Positions 9,912 through 20,796 of a stretch of 64,000 nt of DNA are shown here, in pieces. Made by a program: the position numbers and the translations under genes. The notes beneath the pieces are model-generated. The model ran no database searches. It was given only the letters and a program-made list of their open reading frames with translations, and was not told the origin of the DNA. The stretch comes from Arctopsyche grandis (lineage: Eukaryota > Arthropoda > Insecta > Trichoptera > Hydropsychidae). The stretch lies in the NCBI RefSeq assembly GCF_051622035.1, contig NC_135355.1:38793986-38857985 (forward strand), in the 5' to 3' direction. Every line of letters starts with the position of its first letter. Within the stretch, counting starts at the first letter, position 1.

Positions 9912-12678
9912 TCAAATGGTGGAATAGCCTGGTAAGACGATTGCGTTTGCTAAATATCTGTCTTCGTTGAGACTTTGTAAAGCTCTCCAACTTTTGCTTT
10001 CGTCGTCATATTCCCAAACATTGTTCGAACTTGTATTTGTGTCGTGTCCACCTGTAAATTAAAAATAGTATATGAAAGACAGACTTCAACTAACACTCGA
10101 ACAATTGTCGTAGACATACACGTACAAAGGTTCATATTAAACTCACCAATGCTAAGTAATTTATTTTGAAAAAAACACAAGCTAATTCCAGATGCAGGCG
10201 TTGGCAGTGTGCAAAAATCCGTCCAGACTTTCGTAATCGGATCATATGATTCGACGCTGTCCAAACTAACACCTCGTAAAAACTTAGAAGAGACGTTTAA
10301 AAAAGAAAACGCTTCCTTCATCATACCACCGCCAACATATAACTTTCCTTTGATTGCGATGCTCTAAAAACAAAATTTGGTTGATATTTATTTCTGTAAT
10401 ATGCACAGAGCCCACAGCCCATCATCAATGGGAACCCATCAATAAATATAACAGATATTCACCGAATGATGCTCTCTTGCCTGAATCATCGGAGTGCCAT
10501 AAGACCAAGAATTGGAATCTACCGAGTACACTTGCATACTGTTAATGGATGTCTCTTCTTTATTTTCCCTTTTTCGGCCACCTGTCACATAGATTCTGTC
10601 GTCAATGATAGAAGCACTATGATAACATACAGCAAGCAATAATGGAGCGACATTTTCGTCCCAGTTCATGGTCTTGCTGTTCCACCTATTAAAAACCAAT
10701 TTAACAATAGTTCGACATCATTTGATCTAAATACACGGATTTTTAAGATTATGTACCTTTCCACTGATGACAAATGTCGGTTCTGATATTCACCTCCGAT
10801 GGCGTATACATCAGAGGAAGTAAGGTGATGAAGTGCCACTGCCGAAAAAGCTCTACGTCCTTGATTTAATGGTTTCATTGAATGCTTCTGCCCGTCTTTC
10901 AAATCAACGTAGTCCACCTTAGAACAAAAAGATTTTTTACAATCAAAGAAAAATCGATTGCAAGCTAAGAAGAGGTATGTAATAATTTGTATATAAAATT
11001 ATTATTTTGAATAAAAATACCAACAATTTTATTTAACTACCGCCATCTATGTTTAAAACTAAAAACTGGATAAACGTCAGTCACTTTTCAGAAATTCAAA
11101 TTTCAAACGCATCTTACACGATATTTTTGCACCATCGTAATGGCGGAGGATCCATTTACTTATATTGATGACCAAAATGAGCAATATGGCAAAGTATGAA
11201 AACGATAAGATAAGAGTCAAATTTTTTCCTGAATTGTAATCGTAAGTGAAACGTAAAGAAGGTATGTAAAAATACCTCAATTTCATAGAAACGTTATATA
11301 ATCGAATATGTAGGTACTTGAGTATAATAAGGATTTCCTCCGATGATCATGATTTCTTCTTTGACGAGAACTGATGCAAATTGATCTCTGTTGAAGCTAA
11401 AATTTCTGCATAAGCTCCAACTGTTTTTCCTTCCATCATAAACATCGATGATATTTCCAACCTAAAGTATAAAATGTGTATTTAATGAAATAATTAAATT
11501 TGTCATTTAATCAAGTAGATATGTACTTGCCACATAGAACTTACAGATGAATAAAAATCACCGATTAGTGCTATTTTGTGAAATTGACAATGGTTCAAGT
11601 TCAATTCGGCCATAGAAAATTTCGATTGAAAATTCTTTAAATTCTGTTCAGAAATGGACAATTTCGATTGACAATTTAGAAAAATTGATTCTATCGCTCG
11701 TTGAAGAAGCTCTATGCACTCCGCATAAGGAGAACAAAAAACCAAAACTTGCTTGAATAGAAACTGGAAGGAGTACATATTATTCAATGGAATACGTGAT
11801 TGCATGATAAGTTAACATATTTAATGGCACTCAAATACCTCCAATGATAGTGATGGCAACTTTACGAAACTTAACAGATCTACCAATTCACTACTACGGT
11901 TTGTTTCATCAGACTTGACCCATAATTTCACGGATTCAAAGATTTCTTCAGGTGACACATTCAATTTATCCGACTTCAAAATATCGGTTAAAGTCGAAAC
12001 TGGCAGGTTAACTATTTCCTGATTTTTGTACAACTGAAACACAAATAAAAAGTTAACTTAATCAAAAAATCACAATGGATTTATTGAAATCAACACTTAC
12101 ATTCTTAAAAATGTCGATAGTCAAACTCATTGCTTGTTCTCTCAAATTTGGATCGTCCGAAAGACTCAAGACCTTCACACAATTCGTTGCATCGATCGTT
12201 TCGAATTGAGGGGCAATGCTTTTTATTTGTAGCTTTTCGGCTAGTTTCATGAAATTTTTGAAGTGCTTGTTTTCGATATCTGGAAATGTTTGTAAAATAT
12301 TACACAGAGTAAGACGAATAATTTGTTTTGAATATGAAAGCGATTAGTACTTGTTTTTCCAGTGTAGCAATATTTCAATATAGCTTCGATTACCGTGTGG
12401 TTGTATTCGGAAAATACGGCACTTAGCTTGTATCTATTTTCATAGAAGAATTCACTGCAAGCCGAAAGCACTACGAGATGTGCAAAAAAACTACAAATGC
12501 ACATAATGGTTATTAGAAGTTACATTTTAAACGATATCTATTTTTTTGATATTGAATAATGTTACTTTTGGTTTCCAACAGTGAAAGTAACGTCGGTTAA
12601 TTTTCGTTCTTTCATGGCGTCGTACAAATATTCGAAGTTTTTTGATGCAAAACCTGGTTTAGCCCTCACTTCGATCAT
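9912..12678 (-). CDS. Kelch-like protein (BTB-BACK-Kelch), ten coding exons
   Basis: Exons in coding order: 12678-12566, 12490-12351, 12279-12101, 12033-11839, 11763-11545, 11461-11318, 10917-10757, 10685-10463, 10363-10147, 10051-9912. All introns are GT-AG, phases agree, and the joined frame is 1731 nt (576 residues plus stop), a normal length for the family. BTB lies at about residues 24-110 (LTDVTFTVGNQ then NFFAHLVVLSACSEFF). BACK is at about 115-235. Kelch blades run from about 268, with glycine doublets at 323-324, 371-372, 419-420, 469-471 and 531-532. Family members are usually substrate adaptors of Cullin-3 ubiquitin ligases or actin-binding scaffolds; which applies here is unknown. 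Two oddities: a 14-residue linker duplication at 239-252/253-266, and a family A transposon in the intron between exons 6 and 7. The start is the first ATG after a plausible 5'UTR splice acceptor. Confidence 0.93.
10985..11271 (-). repeat. Family A copy (subtype a) inside a Kelch-gene intron
   Basis: A nearly complete subtype-a element of about 285 bp: ttattattttgaataaaaat, a ctaccgccatctatg block, the TGACCAAAATGAGCAATATG core, then gtaatcgtaagtgaaacgta and an aaggtatgta end. It sits in the intron between coding exons 6 and 7 and does not disturb splice sites. Confidence 0.85.
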
Positions 12679-12783
12679 CTTGCTGCTTTGTTTTCTCGAA
12701 AATTAATTTCTGAAAATGAATTGTATTGCAAGCTAAGCATATTCCAAATAAGTATTCATTAAATACAATATAGCAGGACTTAC

Positions 12784-12841
12784 CAACTGTACAGAATCTC
12801 TGCGATGAGTGATTTGTACTCTGAGGATTTGTATTTATATA
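12784..12841 (-). promoter_or_regulatory. Candidate TATA promoter and 5' untranslated exon of the Kelch-like gene
   Basis: On the minus strand TATATAAATA (12841-12832) is followed about 35 nt later by CACTCATC, a possible initiator near 12806. A short leader would then end at 12784 with ACAGTTG before a GTAAGT donor, and rejoin at 12709 after an ATTTTCAG acceptor, 31 nt upstream of the ATG. The splice signals are good; the transcription start is inference. Confidence 0.45.
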
Positions 12842-13505
12842 CCTACCGTATGTTGAAGATATTTAATTTGTGGTGATAGATAAGCTTATCGTGACCCATT
12901 CATTATCCCAAGTTCTATTTGTACCATACGCTTCCAAGTAAATAGCAAATGATAGTACATATTGTCATTTGGTTTATTACTATAATTAAAAATGTAACCA
13001 TTTTAAGAGATTTTAACCAATTTCAATTTCTCTTTATTACATGATGTTTACGTCGACAGTTCATGGGCTTTAGTTATCAATTATAAATATATATTTATGT
13101 TCATACATATACCTATATATGAATGCGGTTGTAAACATGTTTTCATAGTGATAATTTTATGACACTTAGAAGAAAAATCATTGTCTAATTGGAAAGGCTT
13201 AGATCCCTTTGAAAGCTTATAATTGCATACGCGTTTTGGAAGGTCTCTAAAACAAGAGTTCCTGTCATTACTTAAGTACATAGTTAGATAGTCAATTTTA
13301 ATATATCTGATGAATTGTGTTTCGGAAAGAGTCAAAGTTTTCCCAACTTTTTTACGCCTGAGAAACATGAGAAACGCCAGGAAACGCTGGTGGTGAAAAG
13401 TCTCCATAAAAAATGCCCGAGCATCGCTGGGTAGGTGTATTTGTCTGCTATACAATTTGACAGCCTTCATTATACATACACATTTTAATTGGAAAGGGTT
13501 AGAGG
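12842..13505. other. No gene seen upstream of the Kelch-like gene
   Basis: AT-rich sequence. A 129-codon minus-strand open frame (13470-13081) starts with ATG but has no domain I recognise and no clear promoter. It could be a small lineage-specific gene or chance, and is left uncalled. Confidence 0.4.
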
Positions 13506-13580
13506 CAGTGTCGGATTGATCTATAGGCAGATAAGGCTTCAGCCTAGGGCCTCAGAAATCTAGGGAGCCTCCAGCCAAGG
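13506..13580 (+). mobile_element. hAT-like element terminus
   Basis: Begins CAGTGTCGGATTGATCTATA, then ggcagataaggcttcagcct and agggcctc. CAGTG starts with a later AGGGCC block are characteristic of several hAT-superfamily ends. The matching far end was not found in the window. Confidence 0.4.
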
Positions 13581-14487
13581 TGTATCAAATTAATAATAAA
13601 AATTTACGCTCAAAAATATATGCACATTGAAAATTTGAACAGTTTATAAAAGCATTTAAAAACTTACTTGGTGCATTGTTATTTTTTTACGCTTCAATAC
13701 ACCTTTCTCGGAAAAATTAAGTATATATACAGACTGTTCCGACAAGAAATGGAAATTTATTAAACTCATGTGGGTCACTTGAAGTTGCCAAATGGGTCAC
13801 TAAGTGATCCGCGGCTCACCGAGAGATCCTGTCAAGAACAGCTGTTTATGTGGTTTTTCATATAACAATATCAAAACGTGTTTACTGTGGTTTAAGTCCC
13901 ATCCAAACAAACAAATGAAAGCGTATTTACATATGTATGAGACAAACACTTGTATATCATAAATAAAATCAAATTACGAATTACCAGTACTGAAATTTGT
14001 TCAAACGACATCATGCTAAAGCAGAAATGGTACAATCTATGATAAGAACATGGTCACTGCTCATCAAATTGAAGCTTAATTGTTGACAAAAAACCGTATG
14101 CGGAGTTCGTACGAGTCGAGAACATTCTACTGAAAAACAACGGTTATGGTCAGATACGTGCATATAATCATATGTATGTATGTATGTATGATATTTATTT
14201 ATATGAAGATGTTTTTTGCCACTATCAACTGCTGGAGTATTTTACGATTGGCATGTCCTACTTACTATTCTAGCTTATACTCAAAGGAGAAAACTAAATC
14301 AAAATGTACGATATTGAGGCCAAGCCAGATTTTCAGAAGGACAGACTTGATAATTTGTATTCTGCTTGCGAAAGACAAAAATCATACCAACGTTCAACTC
14401 ACTGTCCGCGATTGTACGTATTTGTATTCTCAAAAATACTCATCGATAATATAAACTCTCATCTCTCAAAACCTCATCGCGTGGTGA
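13581..14487. other. No gene seen
   Basis: AT-rich sequence with a TATG simple repeat near 14170-14190. Two overlapping plus-strand frames around 14146-14642 run across the hAT boundary at 14581 and are therefore not conserved genes. Confidence 0.4.
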
Positions 14488-14580
14488 TGGATGGACACAT
14501 GACCGACGACACATTTTTATTTTTTTTTTATTTATTTAATAACTTAATATGCCAACACCCATGCGATGATATGTCATCGG
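14488..14580 (-). repeat. Family G retroelement tail, left part (split by a hAT element)
   Basis: Contains acatgaccgacgacacattt, a TTTATTTATTTAAT tail, and atgccaacacccatgcgatg. Its reverse complement matches 40995-41105, where the sequence is uninterrupted. The part beyond the break continues at 17093 with gtcatcgggtacaaca. Near its A-rich side the 41-kb copy carries GTTCGATCCCCAC, a tRNA B-box-like motif. Confidence 0.65.
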
Positions 14581-14639
14581 TAGAGACACGTATTTTGGGC
14601 ATCTATTTTTGTCAATTGTACCATTTTCATATTGAATTT

Positions 14640-15660
14640 TAGCGTTTTAGGGCATTAAAAATGTTCAATTTTAGCCTCTTAAGAGGGCTGGACAGCAGGG
14701 CCTTGTCCATACAAACGTACTATACTTCTCCCTTCTTCAATTATGCCACTAGAGAAATTATTTTTCAATATGCTATGGATATTCACCATTGGGGTGCATC
14801 TATCGTTTTATTTTTATGATTAATTATTTTTTATAAGAGCTAGGAGCCACCAAACATCTATAAAATCGCCTCTTTTTGACCCACGAAACGAGTCCAGCGG
14901 GCTTATTTAACGGTCGATTTAAAAAAAAATACGCCGATAGATGCACAGAAAATATCTTTCTCATACCGATGATGAAATTTTTTTAAAAATTGGTCCAGTT
15001 TTGGAGGAAAAAATAGGAGAATACGAAACCTCGTTTTTGTCAATTTAAAATACGTTTTATCTGGTCGAAGCGCAACTGTCGCATTCACTCAATATATATA
15101 TGTATATATTGATATATATTGTCGCATTCACTCAATATATACATACACTCAACATAAATATCGAAGAAAGGAACGGTAACAAAATTAAGGTTTCGGGTGT
15201 AATTAATTTTAATTTTAAATAATAAAAAATTTCGATGAATTTTAATAAAATTTATATACATACATATTATATACAATTTAAAGACAACACAACAATTAAA
15301 AAATAATAGAAAAATTCAAAAATGTTTTGGAATTAAAATTACAATGAAAAAAACATGAATATAAAAATACAAAGACAAAAAATATGTATATAAAAATATA
15401 ATACCAATTAAAATTTATTAAAACTCAACATGGAGCATATTTCTACAGATTATTTTTTGAGATTCGTGCGACGATGGGTAACAATTATATTGTATTTACT
15501 AAAATACCTTTCAGCATCCACACTATTGATGGGACACCAAATAGATTTTAGAGCTGCACAACCAAACTTTTCATATTTAATTTTTGTTGCTATCAATAAG
15601 AGGAATATATCCGGCGTGGATTCACTTTTTATATTCTCTATTAATCGTCTAGAAAAGTGC
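14640..15660. other. Non-coding interior of the hAT element
   Basis: Holds a block starting cctcttaagagggctggaca that looks like a further nested repeat, a tatatattg/caatatata-rich stretch near 15090-15150, and A-rich filler. An 83-codon plus-strand frame at 15430-15681 has no recognisable domain. Confidence 0.35.
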
Positions 15661-15662
15661 TG

Positions 15663-16094
15663 TTATCCTTCAAAACATTGAGCCTCTGTTAATACATTAA
15701 ACAATGGCAGTTTTATAAAAAACAAAACTGTTTCAACATTTATATTAGATTTTGTACCTGCCACAGATGGATTGAATAGTTTACTCAATGTTTGGAGGAA
15801 TAGATTTGTCTCATTTAGTCTTGAGTGCGAGTCTAGTTTTAAGACGCTTTTTTGAGCAGCCTTTTGGATACACAGCTCCAACTGTCTTTTGTTTACAGTC
15901 GTAGACAAAAGCAGTTGCTTGATTTCGACAGGAAAAACACCGTATATGGTAAACTGCAAGCTCTGTTTTATCCTCTCAATTTCTTCACATAATAAATAGG
16001 CAAAGGGATAGAAAGACCCCTCTAAATTGTCTATTAATTTTATAAATTTTATGTAAATTTCACATTTGTTTAGTATTTTGGCATCTATTCGCAT
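15663..16094 (-). pseudogene. Repeated ORF fragment of the hAT element, unit 1 (143 codons)
   Basis: Starts with ATG after a leader and includes CEEIERIKQSLQFTIYGVFP, VEIKQLLLSTTVNKRQLEL, QKAAQKSVLKLDSHSRLNE and LFLQTLSKLFNPSVAGTKS. I do not recognise the domain with certainty; its position in a hAT-type element suggests a piece of a transposase-related protein. It is the longest of the three because its frame runs on past the repeat boundary, ending NVLTEAQCFEG. None has the hAT C-terminal dimerisation region. Confidence 0.5.
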
Positions 16095-16184
16095 ATTTTA
16101 CGAATTTAGCATCTATTCAAAAAACTTCTATATATATACTGTTTGCTACCAATGTTTCCTCTAGGTTAATAAAAAACAAAACTG

Positions 16185-16415
16185 TTAAATAACATTAATA
16201 TTAGATTTTGTACCTGCCACAGATGGATTGAATAGTTTACTCAATGTTTGGAGGAATAGATTTTTCTCATTTAGTCTTGAGTGCGAATCTAGTTTTAAGA
16301 CGCTTTTTTGAGCAGCCTTTTGGATACACAGCTCCAACTGTCTTTTGTTTACAGTAGTAGACAAAAGCAGTTGCTTGATTTCGAGAGGAAAAACATCGTA
16401 TATGGTAAACTGCAA
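16185..16415 (-). pseudogene. Repeated ORF fragment of the hAT element, unit 2 (76 codons)
   Basis: Begins at MQFTIYDVFPLEIKQLLLST and is otherwise the same protein piece as unit 1, with changes such as IYDVFPL for IYGVFPV. In the genome it lies upstream of unit 1 on the coding strand. Confidence 0.45.
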
Positions 16416-16644
16416 GCTCTGTTGTATCCCCTCAATTTCTTCACATAATAAATAGGCAAATGGATAGAAAGACCCTTCTAAATTGTCTATTCATTTTATA
16501 AATTTTATGTAAATTTCACATTTGTTTAGTATTTTGGCATCTATTCGCATATTTTACGAATTTAGCATCTATTCAAAAAACTTCTATATATATATATACT
16601 GTTTGCTACCAATGTTTCCTCTAGGTTAATAAAAAACAAAACTG

Positions 16645-16908
16645 TTAAATAACATTAATATTAGATTTTGTACCTGCCACAGATGGACTGAATAGTTTAC
16701 TCAATGTTTGGAGGAATAGATTTGTCTCATTTATTCTTGAGTGCGAGTCTAGTTTTAAGACGCTTTTTTGAGCAGCCTTTTGGATACACAGCTCCAACTG
16801 TCTTTTGTTTACAGTAGTAGACAAAAGCAGTTGCTTGATTTCGACAGGAAAAACACCGTATATGGTAAACTGCAAGCTCTGTTTTATCCCCTCAATTTCT
16901 TCACACAA
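16645..16908 (-). pseudogene. Repeated ORF fragment of the hAT element, unit 3 (87 codons)
   Basis: Begins at MCEEIEGIKQSLQFTIYGVF and ends NPSVAGTKS-like (here SPSVAGTKS). Nearly all differences from unit 1 are single substitutions that keep the frame open. Confidence 0.45.
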
Positions 16909-17109
16909 TAAATGGGAAAAGGGATAGGAAAGACCCTTCTAAATTGTCTATTAATTTTGTGCAAATTTCACTTTTGTTTGTTATTTTAGCATCTATTCGC
17001 ATATTTTACGAATTTAGCATCTATTAGCATCTATTCCGAATTTTAGCATCAATTAAGCATTAATAGCAAAATGCCCAAAATACGTGTCTCTAGTCATCGG
17101 GTACAACAC

Positions 17110-17690
17110 TAGTCTACATATAAAGTGCTTTGTGTTGAAGCACCTAAGCAATTGCATAAAAATCCACGTGCCCAAGTGTTGAAAACCTTGACGACCTTGC
17201 CGGAAGGAGAGGCTCTGTCACCACAGCAGCACTTCTTTCACCGCTATCTCCCCGTTCGCTCCATTTACCCCTAATTTATCAGGACAGTGAAAGCGGCGAA
17301 AGTGCCCGTTTCTTCGTAAGGGAGTGCGAGCTCGCTCAAAAATTCAACGGCGAACGCTAAATCATAATTTCCGAGGGGGTGGGCGGGCGGTTAGGAGTCG
17401 GCGTAACCCGCAAACGACCGCTCGTCCATCAAACGTGAAATTTTTGCTTTCGGGGGTTAATTCGCCACTAAAATATTACCCCTGAGGAGGGGGAGGATGG
17501 TGCGTCTTCGGTGATTTATGCACCTTCGCCGCTCGTTCTGAAGCCTCGTCGTCAACTTCATCGCCGCCAGATTAAGCATATATTTCTTGCCATCGTATAT
17601 ATAATATTATACTTAGCACAGATTAAACAATTTTGTACCAGTTTAAAAGGCCGTGGATTCATTTGTTCGAAATTTATTTGATTTTCTCAA
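17110..17690. other. Unique GC-elevated island
   Basis: From about 17180 to 17560 the sequence is non-repetitive and clearly richer in G+C, with gggggtgggcgggcggtta and gaggagggggaggatgg runs. No open frame of note and no RNA gene recognised. Confidence 0.4.
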
Positions 17691-17839
17691 CGATTAGAAT
17701 TGTCGTTACTATTATTAAAACAGGTTCCCCGACTTTTCCGCGCGGTCAATAAGCGCCCCGACGTTACCGCGCCGCGACAAAACCGCAAGAGCCAAAACCG
17801 CAAGAGCCAAAACCGCGACAAACATAACCGCGACAGACA

Positions 17840-18703
17840 TTTATTTATTTATTTATTTATTAACAGTTTTGGACCATTGTGGCATTACAGGAAGAACCTA
17901 ATGCGCCACAATGGCCTACATTTAACAAAAATATAAATACAAGTAAAATTAGTAAAAAACAGAAAAATTAAAAAGCAGAAAACATAGTAAAATAAAATAA
18001 TAATAAAAAAGTAACAAAAGGAAAATAATAATACAATTAAAATAGTACATAAAAATGTACAAAGGAGAAAGAAAAATTAAAATAAATAAAGCAAAATATG
18101 AATAAAAAATAAAATCACAGCGAGGCCCAAATGGAAGAGAGTAGATTAAGATTCCACTCATACATCACATTCAAATTAAGAAAGTAATGATGAGTGCAGG
18201 TTACCGGATAAATATTTTAAAATAATATCCGATAATCTACGCTCACCGAGGTGGAAAATATCGCATTCAGGGACGGCAGCAACGATTTCATTGAGAAGTC
18301 GAATAGCTCTAGGTATAGGAGCCATTCGAAAAAGAACTGTGTGAGCAGGGGGTACAACCATTAAATTATGATATCTACCACGCACATAATTATTAGGTAC
18401 ATAAAGTCCCAACTGTTCCAGCAACAAAGGGCATGACGTATTACCACGCAGTAGCTGGAGAACGAAACGAATTAACGAGAATTTTCTCCGAAGTTCAAGG
18501 GAATTATACCCAAGCATGCCCAAAAGGAAAGGAGTAGGATAGAGATATGGGTAATACCCAAACTCTTTCTTATATAGAAAACGAAGAAATGCTTTTTGCA
18601 CTTTTTCGATAATAAGGGAGTAGTTTGCTTCATGCGGATTCCACACAATCGCATTATACTCTATCTTACTTCTAACAAGCGAGTTGAAAAGCAAGCGAGA
18701 AAA
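17840..18703 (-). mobile_element. 5'-truncated jockey-type LINE with a 3'-terminal hairpin
   Basis: Contains the C-terminal reverse-transcriptase frame, a 3'UTR of about 270 bp, a strong hairpin at 17874-17914 (10-bp stem CCATTGTGGC/GCCACAATGG) and an (ATAA)n tail at 17840-17862. Flanking direct repeats of aaacataaccgcg (about 17820-17832 and 18703-18715) are consistent with a target-site duplication. A second 3' end of this family is at 41415-41700. Confidence 0.8.
18176..18703 (-). pseudogene. Reverse transcriptase C-terminus of the LINE at 17840-18703
   Basis: The frame reads SRLLFNSLVRSKIEYNAIVW, NPHEANYSLIIEKVQKAFLR and LRRKFSLIRFVLQLL, all jockey-clade thumb features, and ends at SGNLHSSLLS. 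It is uninterrupted but lacks the palm and catalytic residues, so it is a truncated copy. An in-frame ATG upstream belongs to host sequence. Confidence 0.8.
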
Positions 18704-18948
18704 CATAACCGCGCCAACACCTCCCCAACAAAAACCGCTCGGCGACAAAACCACGCCAGAATCAGAATCAGATGCAAGTTGCGCTCGCGCGTTATCTCGG
18801 TAGTCTCACAATTTATATTCAGACTTATCAAGTCTGAATATAAAAAAAAAATCGCCCAAAAATTTGACCGGGAAAAACTGGAACAGGAACGGGAACGGGA
18901 ATTGGATGCGTTATTGTGGCATTGCATTGCATGCCGGGTTCAGCTAGT

Positions 18949-19474
18949 TATAAAATAAACTGTCCCCAAAATTAATAATAATACAAAAAAAGTCTTGTTT
19001 TTCATTAAAAAAAAGCCTTGACAAAATTAAATTTCAGCTTAAACTCCGATCTCATATATTTTATTTTTATTTTATGAGCATTGTGACGTATTGAGACTTA
19101 ATTTATAATTCTAAATAAAAAAATAAAAATAACTATAGTCAAAGTTGAGTGCTTAAATATATACATTTATTACTAATCTTGTTTTCCATTGTAAAAAAAA
19201 ATTAAATAATATTTTTAGGTACAATTTTTAAAATACATATTCATACATACATAATTAAAATAATAGTTTCCAGAATTTTCCCATCTTCTACTCTCCGAAA
19301 ACCGTGATCAATCTATAATTGTGTCTTCACACTAAAATTGGGAATATATTCTACTCTAACTTTATATTATAAATTAACAATCGAAAGATTTATATTTTAT
19401 TACAACTCCATTCCTATTTTAGAAATATAATACGTGCATTTTAACCATCATTGTACATATATTATATGTATTTT
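18949..19474. other. No gene seen
   Basis: Very AT-rich, low-complexity sequence with A-runs. No repeat family assigned. Confidence 0.4.
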
Positions 19475-19690
19475 AACAAGCCTCTTCTATATTTCACATG
19501 ACTCTTTCGTCTGATAACATTTTGGGTTTGATATCCTATATTCTTCCGATCGTTTTGAAACTTTGCCACTTTGCGCGATTTGGTCAAAAATATATATTTA
19601 AATCAAATCCGCCAGTACTACAGTGAAAAATAATCGTAGTAGACGAGTTTAAATAACACTTTGAGTGAACTAATTATTACAATAACTCTA
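19475..19690 (+). repeat. Family A copy, partial
   Basis: Begins aacaagcctcttctatattt, then ttccgatcgttttgaaactt with the gcgcgatttggtcaaaaata core variant, and fades after the agtagacgagtttaaat region. Confidence 0.65.
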
Positions 19691-19837
19691 AGAATGAGTT
19701 CAAAACAAAAATGTAACTTTACCGAGTCGACTGACGTTTAATTATAATCTAGAAGTGTCAAATATGTGACGAGAGTTTTGGTCGTAAAAGCAATATGGAT
19801 CGATATTACAATCGAATAGGATATCGATTACATTCAT

Positions 19838-19838
<1 letters not shown>

Positions 19839-19908
<70 letters not shown>
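19839..19908. repeat. (TA)n microsatellite
   Basis: About 35 uninterrupted TA units, lying between two family A copies. Confidence 0.95.
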
Positions 19909-19913
<5 letters not shown>

Positions 19914-20430
19914 TAATTGAGAACCTATAAAGCAAATTTTATAAAATATAGAGTAAAAAAAAGAAAAGTTATAGGCATTTCAACAATTAAAATCTGACAT
20001 GGCGAAAAGTGAGAATAGTCTAAACAAACGCTGGATAAACGTCAGGCACTTATTCGCAGGAGAATTTTCAAACGCGTCTAATACGATATTTTTTCACCAT
20101 CGTAATGGCGGAGAATACATTTACTTATATTGATGACCAAAATGACCAATATGGCAAAGTATGAAAACAATCGGATAAGAGGCAATTTTTTTTCAGAATT
20201 GTAATCGTAAGTGAAACTAAAAAGATATTTGAAATAAAAACGCTATAATTTTGACCATCTTGACGTCTAATAGTAAATTGCCGTATTTATTTCCTTTCTG
20301 CCACCCTCACGCTTTGTCAGATTTTAATTGTTTAAACGTCTAGTTCTTTTTCTTTTTCACACTATATCTTATATGATTTGCATTATTGGCTCTCATTATC
20401 TCTCATACATCACTAATAGATTATATAATG
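19908..20430 (-). repeat. Family A copy in reverse, followed by a plus-strand fragment
   Basis: From 19908 the sequence is the reverse of subtype b/c (gagataattgagaacctata, then aattttcaaacgcgtctaat, then the TGACCAAAATGACCAATATG core) to about 20225. From 20240 to 20425 the same module appears in plus orientation (gctttgtcagattttaattg, then ctctcattatctctcataca). The pair is an inverted arrangement. Confidence 0.7.
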
Positions 20431-20434
20431 AATG

Positions 20435-20658
20435 AAAAAAAGTTTATATTATAATGCTAATATATATGCGTGTTAGGGCCAAATGAGAGCACGTTAGATT
20501 TTGACAGATGTCTGCTGACATTCTGGCTTGATTTCCGTTGGACAAGGTACCACTTCTGACATAGTTTGGCTAATGTCAGCAGACATCTGTCAAAATCTAA
20601 AGTGCTCGCATTTGGCCGTAACACGTATATATATTAGCATTATAATATAAACTTTTTT
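20435..20658. mobile_element. MITE with inverted repeats of about 88 bp
   Basis: The left arm (20435-20522) and right arm (20572-20658) are near-perfect inverted copies sharing aaagtttatattataatgct, agattttgacagatgtctgc and tgacatt. A spacer of about 50 bp, ctggcttgatttccgttgga-like, separates them. The arms differ mainly by small changes (agagcacgtt vs aagtgctcg). There is no coding capacity. The target duplication could not be fixed. Confidence 0.75.
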
Positions 20659-20796
20659 ACATAAAGTATTTTTTGAAATTTAAATAGTTATAACATAAAT
20701 TTATAAAAGTTACCACTAACCATCTACAGATCATGTACTACATCCAGTGTAACTTGTGCTTTGTGCAGAGTACGTGTTAAATTAAAATTTGCGTTT

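Larger units (their letters stand above)
15717..17040 (-). repeat. Three tandem copies of a 456-460 bp block inside the hAT element
   Basis: The landmark agattttgtacctgccacag occurs at 15747, 16203 and 16663, giving spacings of 456 and 460 bp. Each unit contains the same AT-rich leader, the same open reading frame fragment and an aacttctatatata-like end. The copies are nearly identical, so the amplification is recent relative to other repeats here. Confidence 0.85.
14581..17092 (-). mobile_element. hAT-type DNA transposon, 2.5 kb, non-autonomous or decayed
   Basis: The two ends are perfect 22-bp inverted repeats (14581-14602 and 17071-17092) beginning TAGAGACACGTATTTTGGGC. The element is flanked by the 8-bp direct duplication GTCATCGG (14573-14580 and 17093-17100), the size made by hAT transposases, and TAGAG-type ends are hAT-like. 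Inside, at the high-coordinate end, are several AGCATCTATT motifs that could be transposase-binding subterminal repeats, then three tandem copies of a 456-460 bp block. No complete transposase is visible. A paralogous empty site exists at 40995-41105. Confidence 0.85.
17700..18948 (+). mobile_element. Helitron-like sequence carrying a nested LINE; 3' end at 18948
   Basis: The right end (gggaacgggaattggatgcg, then gcatgccgggttcaGCTAG followed by T) is the same Helitron 3' terminus as at 6650. To the left, short cgcgacaaaaccgc-type repeats occur on both sides of the LINE (17745-17845 and 18705-18775), so the LINE split them. A palindrome with 13-bp arms, TATATTCAGACTT, lies at 18814-18842. The 5' TC terminus could not be placed. 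Confidence 0.5.

Noticed and set aside
13081..13470. A 129-codon minus-strand frame as a gene
   Set aside because: No recognisable domain, no splice or promoter support, and length is within chance for this much sequence. Not excluded, but not supported.
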